A stretch of 9,673 bases of DNA from Thermodesulfobacteriales bacterium (GTDB lineage: Bacteria; Desulfobacterota; Thermodesulfobacteria; Thermodesulfobacteriales; Thermodesulfatatoraceae). This document shows, one piece after another, positions 1-5,914 of this stretch; the stretch's first letter is position 1; every line of letters starts with the position of its first letter. The DNA lies in NCBI GenBank assembly GCA_026985945.1, contig JALSPN010000115.1:1-9673 (forward strand). The letters run 5' to 3'. Below the pieces are notes generated by a model that worked only from the letters and a program-made list of their open reading frames with translations, did no database searches and was not told the DNA's origin. A program made the translations under genes and the position numbers.

Positions 1-112
1 CCTTTATTCACGAAATAGATTTCATATTCAATGTCTGTAAAATAGTATGACATTTATCAACAGAATCTAAAACTTCGCGAACTTATTAGCGAACTCCAAA
101 AAAGTGTCCAGT
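1..112. mobile_element. AT-rich noncoding stretch, probable end of an insertion element
   Basis: All six frames are closed by stops and the composition is far more AT-rich than the coding DNA to its right. It stops exactly where antiporter homology begins in mid-protein. Read from the junction leftwards on the minus strand, it starts ACTGGACACTTTTTTGG, followed by two copies of AGTTCGC 12 bases apart; terminal sequence plus internal repeats is a usual layout for a transposase-binding end. No transposase is visible because the window begins here, so the family is not assigned. Alternatively it is intergenic DNA joined by a deletion. The insertion-element reading is inference. Confidence 0.35.
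77..95. repeat. Tandem 7-bp direct repeat GCGAACT, 12-bp period
   Basis: GCGAACT occurs at 77-83 and again at 89-95, separated by TATTA. The first copy overlaps the 8-bp palindrome TTCGCGAA (74-81). The pair lies 17 bases from the antiporter breakpoint, so it could be a transposase- or regulator-binding site. That function is inferred from position only. Confidence 0.4.
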
Positions 113-862
113 AGTATGGGGCTTGAAATCAATTTCCGGACTATGGAAATCACCCCGGCTTTTTGGGGCTATTTTCTCCTCTTTTCGTTGCTGGCAATTT
201 TTACCAAAGTGGGAGCGGGTTTAGTGATAAGGGGTTCTCTTAAAGAGAAAATCTTTGTAGGCCTGGCCATGGTTCCCCGCGGGGAAGTAGGGATTATTTT
301 TGCCGAATTTGGTAGACTAAGCGAGATCTTTGACGAAACCCTCTACACGATCATGATCGCTGTGGTAGCCTTTACCACATTGGCAGCACCGTTTTTCTTA
401 AAATCTTATGTAAAAAAGTGGGGCTTTTTGGTGTTGAAGCCGGAGGTCCATAAAAGATGGCTTTACTTCGTCTCCGGGTTTCTCTGGCTTGGAGTTGGTC
501 TTTTTCTCTGTCTTCGGGCCTTCTTCTGGTTAAAACAGCAGGGTTTAAAGGGGTTTGTTATCATGATATTTGCCCTTTTGCTTTCTTACCCAGCAGGCCG
601 CCTGGGACTTGCCAGAATTGCCTCTCGCAACCTCAAACGCCTGGATAAAAAGCCCGAAAGAATCTGCTGTTTTGCCTTCCAGCCCTGGCGGAGCTACCTC
701 ATCATTTGTGTAATGGTCTTCCTGGGGGTAGCCCTTCGCAGGTCTTCTCTCCCGCGCCCCCTTCTGGGTTTCCTCTACGCTTTAATGGGCGGAGGGCTTG
801 TTACCGCCAGCTGGCTCTATTTCGAGGGTGGGATAAAAAGATTTCGCAAACCTAATCCTTAG
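104..862 (+). pseudogene. 5'-truncated cation:proton antiporter (CPA2/KefB-like), C-terminal half with extra membrane domain
   Basis: The open frame (252 codons from a GTG at 104) begins inside a sodium/proton exchanger domain. SMGLEINF (from about 113) matches the mid-domain region of CPA2 antiporters. A membrane helix with a lysine (FTKVGAG, residues 33-39) and the family hallmark MVPRGEVGI (56-64) follow, then a further helix (about 82-98). The six or so N-terminal helices are absent, an in-frame stop lies at 68-70, and neither the GTG nor the ATG at 116 has a Shine-Dalgarno sequence. Residues from about 115 onward form a second part with four hydrophobic segments and a basic cytoplasmic stretch (RNLKRLDKK), resembling small uncharacterised membrane proteins fused to the antiporter. 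The 3' end overlaps the convergent fdhC gene by 11 bases. An intact gene would be needed for transport, so this is most likely a remnant. The homology is judged by eye. Confidence 0.75.
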
Positions 863-1718
863 AAACCTTCTCGTAATACTTGGGGTGCATTAAGGCCACT
901 TCTTCAGAGTCTTTATAGCCGCTTAACATGCTCTTTAAAGCCCCTTTGATAGCCACAAGCGACATATAAAGATGGATGAAATAAAGTGCAAGGACTGCCA
1001 ATCCTAAATAAAGATGGATCTTTAGCATCTCACGCAGAAAGGATACGGGAGCCGTAAATTGATAGAGTTTGTAGCCGGTATAAAACATCACCAGACCACC
1101 TGCGGTTCCCAGCCAGAACCACATCTTTTGCCCGGCGTTAAATTTCCCGGCAGGAACTGGCCTTGGCTGGCGCGAAAGATACCCTCCCATTACCAGGAAC
1201 CATTTGAGATCGTAAAAAGCAGGGACCATATCTTTCACCAGGGCCAGGAAGAGAAGGATGGCAAAGGGGGCAAAAGCAAAGGCTGCCCCTACATGAAGAC
1301 TCCTGAGACTCATTACCAGGGAGCCACCCCCCAAAATTTTCGCAAAAAGGGTGGCAAGGCCTGAAAAGACCAGCAAAGTCATGCTCAAAGCCGCTCCCCA
1401 GTGGACCAGACGGGTAAAAAGACCGTAATAAAAAATCCTTTCTCCCCGGTGTTCAAACCTTCGGGGGCCGAAAATTAGATAATGCAGGAAAAGAACTCCC
1501 AGGACCCCGATAAGCACATAAAAATAGTAATTTTTAAAGGCAACAATAAAGGAAATAAATTCCCGGCCTTCATCCGGCCAGTTGCCCAGGAGAAGATGGT
1601 TCAATTTCCGAAGAGTCTCTACAGGAGAGACAGGCCCGTAGGGGCGGAGTATTTCCGCCCCTATGGTTTTTGCCGGAAGTAGAACCAGCATCAAAAGAGT
1701 AAGGATTTTTTTTACCAT
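852..1718 (-). CDS. fdhC: Formate dehydrogenase gamma subunit, membrane cytochrome b
   Basis: This 288-residue subunit anchors the enzyme in the membrane and passes electrons from FdhB through two b hemes to quinone. Residues 1-21 look like a Sec signal peptide (MVKKILTLLMLVLLPAK, likely cleaved after IGA), followed by a short periplasmic segment. Hydrophobic helices lie at about 64-83, 108-126, 144-163, 201-217 and 235-255. Candidate heme ligands are H106 (LVHWG), H142 (SLHVG), H235 (KIHLY) and H249 (FIHLY), the arrangement of the FdnI/FdhC family. KFNAGQKMWFW (192-202) is the conserved loop of this family. I chose the ATG at 1718 because it gives the signal peptide directly and leaves 7 bases after the fdhB stop. 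The GTG at 1766 would overlap fdhB and add a non-hydrophobic extension. It is the last gene of the operon, ending tail-to-tail with the antiporter remnant. No terminator is visible. Confidence 0.93.
   Translation of the reverse strand: MVKKILTLLMLVLLPAKTIGAEILRPYGPVSPVETLRKLNHLLLGNWPDEGREFISFIVAFKNYYFYVLIGVLGVLFLHYLIFGPRRFEHRGERIFYYGLFTRLVHWGAALSMTLLVFSGLATLFAKILGGGSLVMSLRSLHVGAAFAFAPFAILLFLALVKDMVPAFYDLKWFLVMGGYLSRQPRPVPAGKFNAGQKMWFWLGTAGGLVMFYTGYKLYQFTAPVSFLREMLKIHLYLGLAVLALYFIHLYMSLVAIKGALKSMLSGYKDSEEVALMHPKYYEKVSKD
1639..1663 (-). other. Perfect 10-bp mRNA hairpin at the signal-peptide junction of fdhC
   Basis: In the fdhC transcript, UAGGGGCGGA pairs perfectly with UCCGCCCCUA around the 5-base loop AAUAC. 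Beyond one A-C mismatch, two more C-G pairs extend the stem. It spans codons 19-27, just after the hydrophobic core of the signal peptide. A GC-rich stem here could slow ribosomes during membrane targeting, but that role is inference and the hairpin may be incidental to the codons used. Confidence 0.5.
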
Positions 1719-1725
1719 GGTCAGC

Positions 1726-2307
1726 CTACTCTTTATAAGCTTTTGCCCAGCCCCAGGCCTGGCCACTGCCGCGTCGGGCCACTCTTTCCCGAAAGATGTC
1801 AGCGATTACCGCCCCGTCTCCGGCAAGCAAGGCCTTGGTAGAACACATCCCGGCACAGAGGGGCACCTTCCCCTCGGCAATGCGATTTTGGCCGTAAAGG
1901 CGGCGTTCTTTTTCGGAAAAAGTGGGAGCAGGCCCTCCGGCACAAAAAGTGCACTTGTCCATGGCTCCCCGGGCCCCGAAGGCGTTCCCCCGGGGAAACT
2001 GCGGAGCCCCAAAAGGACAGGCCATAAAACAATAGCCGCAGCCAATACAAACTTCTTTGTTGACCAGGACGATACCGTCTTCACGCTGATAAAGGGCTCC
2101 TATGGGGCACACCGCTATACAGGGGGCGTCAGAGCAATGCATGCAGGCAATGGAAATACTTTTCTCCCCGGGCTTTCCTTCGTTGATGATTATCACCCGG
2201 CGTCTGTTGATCCCCACGGGGAGTTGATGGCCCTCTTTACAGGCCACCACACAACCGTGGCAGGCAATACAGCGTTCCATATCACAGAGGAATTTCATCC
2301 TTGCCAT
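1726..2307 (-). CDS. fdhB: Formate dehydrogenase beta subunit, four-cluster [4Fe-4S] ferredoxin
   Basis: This is the 193-residue electron-transfer subunit linking FdhA to FdhC. Sixteen cysteines fall into the pattern of the FdnH/DmsB/NrfC superfamily: C13-C16-C19-C23, C55-C58-C63-C67, C87-C90-C93-C97, and C119-C122 with C151-C155, enough for four [4Fe-4S] clusters. C8 is extra. There is no signal peptide and no C-terminal transmembrane helix (unlike E. coli FdnH), so export would be by co-translocation with the Tat-leader FdhA and membrane attachment through FdhC. The start at 2307 is fixed by a strong Shine-Dalgarno sequence. It lies 52 bases downstream of fdhA, with a hairpin in the gap, and 7 bases upstream of fdhC. 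Confidence 0.95.
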   Translation of the reverse strand: MARMKFLCDMERCIACHGCVVACKEGHQLPVGINRRRVIIINEGKPGEKSISIACMHCSDAPCIAVCPIGALYQREDGIVLVNKEVCIGCGYCFMACPFGAPQFPRGNAFGARGAMDKCTFCAGGPAPTFSEKERRLYGQNRIAEGKVPLCAGMCSTKALLAGDGAVIADIFRERVARRGSGQAWGWAKAYKE

Positions 2308-2311
2308 AAAT

Positions 2312-2320
2312 ACCTCCTTT
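2312..2320 (-). promoter_or_regulatory. Strong ribosome binding site of fdhB
   Basis: AAAGGAGGT lies 4 bases upstream of the ATG at 2307, close to perfect complementarity with the 16S rRNA tail. It fixes MARMKF as the start rather than the internal Met4. It sits directly downstream of the intercistronic hairpin, so fdhB can be initiated independently of ribosomes finishing fdhA. Confidence 0.85.
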
Positions 2321-2324
2321 CAGA

Positions 2325-2350
2325 CCCGGTGAGGTTGAAACCCCACCGGG
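2325..2350 (-). other. Intercistronic mRNA hairpin between fdhA and fdhB
   Basis: In the operon transcript, CCCGGUGGGGU pairs with ACCUCACCGGG as a continuous 11-bp stem containing one G-U pair, closed by the tetraloop UUCA. On the opposite strand the same position is an A-C mismatch, so the structure is best formed in the sense RNA. No U-tract follows, so it is not a standard terminator. The position, 9 bases after the fdhA stop and 4 bases before the fdhB ribosome binding site, suggests an mRNA stability or processing element. That role is inferred. Confidence 0.65.
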
Positions 2351-2359
2351 CATAAGCCT

Positions 2360-5122
2360 CTAGGCCTTCTTTATCCGGCAAAGCCCCTCCTTGGTGGCCT
2401 GAATCTGGGTGATGATATCATAGCCGTAATTGGTCACGATATTGGCGGGCTCTCCCAGGGCGTAAGGGACATGCCCTTCGGGGTAATTGGCCGCCAGCGA
2501 TTTCCCCATAAAGTAGCCACCGAAATGGAAGGGGAGGAAAATGGTCCTTTCATCTACCCGATCAGTGACCTTGGCCTTTACCTTGATCCTTCCTCCTTCC
2601 GGGGATTCGATCCAGAAGTATTCTCCGTCCCGTATGCCGTAATCGTTGGCCACCTTTACATTGATCTCGGCATACATCTCTGGAGCCAGCTCGGCAAGAT
2701 ACTTGTTACTCCGGGTCTCTGCTCCACCTCCCATGTGTTCTACCATTCTTCCGGTAATGAGAACCAGGGGGAATTCTCTGGCAAGCTCCGGTTTCTGTTC
2801 ACTGGCAAAACGGGTGTAAACCCGATAGTGATCGGGTTTATCCGGATAAGTAGGATATTTCTGGATGAGTTCTGGCCGTGGGGAATGGAGTGGTTCTCTG
2901 TGGACCGGAACGGGGTCGGGAAAATTCCAGCAATAACAGCGAGCCCTTGCGTTTCCAAAAGGAGCCATTCCCCGCTTTATGGCCTTTTTGATGACATTGA
3001 TGTCTGTTTTCCAGCCGGGAAATTCCGGATAACCACCCCTTACCTCGCTTCCGGGGTTTGCCACTCCCGGGGCAGCAAGGAGATTTTCTTTGCGGCCGTC
3101 AGGATAGGTGAATTCGGTGCCAAAACGGGCCCGGAAAGGCAACCCCCCTTTGGCTACCGGCTTGGAAATATCATAAAGGATAGGGGTTCCGGGATGCGTC
3201 TCCGTCCAGCAGGGCCACGGCAGGCCGTAATACTCCCCATCACAGGGCCCACCTTTGGCCTGGAGAGTATCTATATCGAAAGTATGCCAGTTGTCAGTGT
3301 GCTTTTTGATGCGCTCCGGAAGCCATCCGCAAAGCCCGATGGTGAGTGCCCCGCGGGCAATCTCCCGTGTGACATCTTCAGGCACTTTCTTAATGTTTTT
3401 GTAGAATTTATCCGCAAAACCAAAGCGCTTGACGAATTCCTCCATGATTTCGTAATCAGTCTTGGATTCGTAGAGGGGATCTACTACCTTGTAGCGCCAT
3501 TGAGCCTGCCGGGAGGAACTTGTCACGCTGCCTTCGGTTTCGTACTGGCTGGTGGAAGGCAGAAGATAGACGTTGTCTTTCTCACACATGGCAGCGGTAG
3601 TGGTGGGGAAAGGATCTATGATGACCACAAGATCCAGCTTATCAAGGGCCTTTTTGAGCTTATGATATTGAGACTGGGAGTTAGAAGCACACCCCCAGAA
3701 GACCACCGCTCTGATAGGAGTATATTGATTGATCTTGTCTTCCTGGATTACCCCTTCGTACCAGCGGGCCAGGGTAAATCCCTTTTTGTGCATGTATTCC
3801 TTGCTGTGGAAGCGGCTTTTTATCCATTCAAAGGCAACTCCCCACACCTTGCACCAGTGTTTCCAGGAGCCTTCTTTGAGGCCGTAATAGGCAGGCAGAG
3901 AATGGGAGAGGACACAAACATCCGTGGCACCCTGCACGTTGTCGTGTCCCCGGAAGATATTTGTCCCCCCGCCGGAAACTCCCATGTTCCCCAGGACGAG
4001 CTGTAAGATACAGCAGGCCCTGGTATTGCTGGAGCCGATGTGATGCTGGGTAATCCCCATACACCAGATAACGGTTCCCGGCCGGTGTGTGGCCAGAAGC
4101 TTGGCCACCCGGGCAAGCTGCTCTTTCGGGACCCCGGTAATGTCTTCCACCACTTCAGGGGTGTAATGCGCCGCCACTTTGCGCATCTCTTCAAAACCAG
4201 CCACCCGGGTGCGGATAAATTCTTTGTCATGCCAGTCATTTTCGATGATGTAATTGATAAGCCCCATGAGGAAGGCCGTGTCAGTGCCAGGCCTTATACG
4301 GACGTATTCGGTAGCCTTGGCGGCAAGCTTGGTAAAACGCGGATCCACCACAATAAGAGGTGCCCCGTTTACCTCCTTGGCATAAAGAATGTGCTGAAGG
4401 GCCACCGGGTGGGCTTCCGCCGCGTTTGAACCAATCATGAAAATGCACCTGGAATGACGAATGTCATTCATGCTGTTGGTCATAGCCCCGTATCCCCACG
4501 TGTTGGCGACACCTGCCACCGTGGTGGAATGTCAGATACGGGCCTGGTGGTCGATATTGTTAGTCCCCCAGAAGGCGGCTAGTTTTCGCTGGAGATAGGC
4601 CATTTCAGTGGAAACTTTGGCACTCCCGTTCCAGTGGACGGCATCCGGGCCATACTTTTCCCGGATCTCAAGGAGCTTGGAGCAGATCTCATCCAGGGCC
4701 TGTTCCCAGGAAATCTTCTTCCAGCGGCCATTTTCACGCTTAAGGGGATATTTAAGCCGCTTCTCACTCCGCACCATGTCAATGGCCCCAGCCCCTTTGC
4801 AGCAGTGTCCACCGCGGGAGATGGGATGATCCTGGGCAATTTCCTGCCTCACCCAGACCCCATTCTGGACTTCCGCGTAAATGCCACAGCCTACGGCACA
4901 ATGGGTGCAAATGGTGCGGACGATTTTAGAACCTGGATAAGGGGTTTTCAAAGTTTCTTTAGCCTCAGTCTTGCGGACCAGGTTCCCTCCCAGGGCAAGA
5001 CCGGTAAGGCCTGCCGTGGCCGCAGCGATCTTGAGAAAGGTGCGCCGGGCCAGCCTGGGATTGATATTAAGGGTCCTTCCCTTCGGGCTGGCGGGCCTGG
5101 AGAAGATCTTTCTGGCTCCCAT
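2360..5122 (-). CDS. fdhA: Formate dehydrogenase catalytic alpha subunit, selenocysteine-containing, Tat-exported
   Basis: It catalyses formate oxidation to CO2 in the periplasm at a Mo/W-bis-pyranopterin site. The 920-residue protein reads through TGA at 4532-4534 as selenocysteine 197. The flanking residues [15 protein letters not shown] match the metal-ligand site of E. coli FdnG, where U is also followed by H. Both halves are in the same frame and only together make a complete enzyme. A Tat leader carries ARRTFLK (R26-R27) and a hydrophobic stretch. A [4Fe-4S] cluster is bound by C72, C75, C79 and C107. GITQH (356-360) and NVQGATD (395-401) belong to the pterin-binding core. The C-terminal dinucleotide-binding domain begins near 786 with LVLITGR. 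The length suits the Wolinella/Shewanella FdhA group. The ATG at 5122 follows GGAGGAG. Choice of Mo or W cannot be told from sequence. Confidence 0.96.
4496..4534 (-). promoter_or_regulatory. Selenocysteine UGA codon and bacterial SECIS hairpin in fdhA
   Basis: The UGA is at 4534-4532 in transcription order. Downstream, a stem forms from CCACG (4524-4520) with CGUGG (4500-4496), then a small internal loop (G opposite ACA), an upper stem UGGC/GCCA and the apical loop AGGUGUC. The loop begins AGGU, as in E. coli fdhF, whose apical GG contacts SelB. Eighteen bases lie between the UGA and that GG, within the range expected for bacterial SECIS elements. It directs SelB and Sec-tRNA to the UGA. The selenocysteine machinery genes are not in this window. 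Confidence 0.88.
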
Positions 5123-5137
5123 TTCTCTCCTCCTTGT

Positions 5138-5323
5138 TTATCTTCTTAATGAGTCGTAATAATCTCGAAAGGCTTGTGTTTCGCGATAAAGGATCTCATC
5201 GTTTTCTTTTGCCATCTTCTTCTGGGCTTGCGCCTTCTTAGGGCCAGAGAAGGCCAATATTGCTCCTGCGGCCAGAAGGGCCTTTTTGATAAAGGATCGT
5301 TTGGGTTGATCTATCCGGGCCAT
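5138..5323 (-). CDS. Small Tat-leader protein of formate dehydrogenase operons (FdhX type, TIGR02811-like)
   Basis: This 61-residue protein occupies the place, directly upstream of fdhA, where formate dehydrogenase operons of Shewanella and relatives carry a short protein with a twin-arginine-like leader. It has the basic motif PKRSFIKK (residues 7-14), a hydrophobic segment (ALLAAGAILAF, about 15-25) and a short charged tail ending RDYYDSLRR. The motif reads Lys-Arg rather than Arg-Arg. The start at 5323 is preferred because GGGAGGT sits 4 bases before it. The upstream ATG at 5341 abuts the preceding stop codon and would place that ribosome binding site inside the gene. Its function is not established; assistance in export or assembly of FdhA is inferred from linkage. 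It ends 15 bases before the fdhA start. Confidence 0.85.
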   Translation of the reverse strand: MARIDQPKRSFIKKALLAAGAILAFSGPKKAQAQKKMAKENDEILYRETQAFRDYYDSLRR

Positions 5324-5327
5324 TTTG

Positions 5328-5334
5328 ACCTCCC
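5328..5334 (-). promoter_or_regulatory. Ribosome binding site that sets the start of the small Tat-leader gene
   Basis: GGGAGGT is followed by CAAA and the ATG at 5323. It lies inside the longer open frame that begins at 5341, so it argues for the shorter 61-residue product. Confidence 0.8.
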
Positions 5335-5341
5335 TCGCCAT

Positions 5342-5914
5342 CTAGGACTCTTCATAAAAACGCTTTTCAAGCTCTAAAAAGTTCTTCAAAAAAACAGCCA
5401 CTTTTTGATAAAAATCAGGGGTTCTTTCCATAATCTTTTCTATAACTCCCTCTGCACACGGTCTAAGGAATTTATAGAACAATTTTTGCTGGCTGATCAA
5501 GTTATTTTCTCGGCACACCACTTCCATAAAGGCCAGCAGGAGCCCCAGGTGATCTTCGGGCTCAGAGATTTCTTCTCTTTTGGATAAACCCTCATTTCTC
5601 AAAAGCTCTCGCAACTTTGCAAGGCTTGGGCCGTATATCTTGCCATCCAGATAAAAAGAGGCCTCAAGCGGAATGGGCTGGTTATCAAAGGGAATGACAA
5701 AGAGATTTTCGAACTCAGCCTCGATTTCTACGGCTTTTTTCTTTTGAAGAGCCTCTTTCAAGGCCTTTACCGAATGGTCAAAGTCTTCAAGGCCTGTCTC
5801 AGGAAAATTCTCAAGAACGCTTTGGGCCAGCAAATAGCGTTTCTCATCAAAATCCGGAAAGAAAAAGAGGCTTAAAAAGCCGTAAAGGAGCCCTCTTGTC
5901 CGGGAAAGATCCAT
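5342..5914 (-). CDS. TorD/NarJ-family chaperone for formate dehydrogenase maturation
   Basis: This 190-residue, mostly helical, cytoplasmic protein shows two marks of the TorD/DmsD/NarJ redox-enzyme maturation family. The first is the central stretch EFENLFVIP followed by EASFYLDG and KIYG (residues 67-95). The second is EPEDH (118-122), corresponding to the conserved E-x-x-D-H motif, followed by LGLLLAFMEVV. Such chaperones bind the Tat leader and apoprotein of a molybdoenzyme and hold back export until the cofactor is inserted; FdhA is the obvious client here. The start ATG overlaps the stop of the upstream Fe-S gene by one base (TAATG), and its ribosome binding site (GAGGAAG) lies in codons for the acidic tail of that protein, so translation is probably coupled. 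It plays the role of Campylobacter FdhM or the TorD-like gene of the Shewanella cluster; orthology was not tested. Confidence 0.88.
   Translation of the reverse strand: MDLSRTRGLLYGFLSLFFFPDFDEKRYLLAQSVLENFPETGLEDFDHSVKALKEALQKKKAVEIEAEFENLFVIPFDNQPIPLEASFYLDGKIYGPSLAKLRELLRNEGLSKREEISEPEDHLGLLLAFMEVVCRENNLISQQKLFYKFLRPCAEGVIEKIMERTPDFYQKVAVFLKNFLELEKRFYEES

Noticed and set aside
30..54. Inverted repeat AATGTC / GACATT with a 13-base spacer
   Set aside because: The stem is only 6 bp, AT-rich and has no T-tract. It is too weak to call a terminator or recombination site.
1323..1356. GCCACCC / GGGTGGC inverted repeat within fdhC
   Set aside because: The loop is about 20 bases and the site lies in conserved coding sequence. 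It is not distinguishable from chance.
1663..2355. A 230-codon + strand frame opposite fdhB
   Set aside because: It mirrors the cysteine-rich fdhB gene, whose four-cluster pattern and ribosome binding site are decisive. No independent protein signature is visible.
2471..4006. A 511-codon open frame on the + strand, opposite fdhA
   Set aside because: It lies wholly antisense to well-supported fdhA sequence, has no ribosome binding site and resembles no family. Its length follows from the codon bias of fdhA.
2360..4519. A stand-alone molybdopterin oxidoreductase starting at GTG 4519
   Set aside because: It would lack the Tat leader, Fe-S cluster and selenocysteine. The preceding frame, TGA and SECIS show that it is the 3' part of fdhA.
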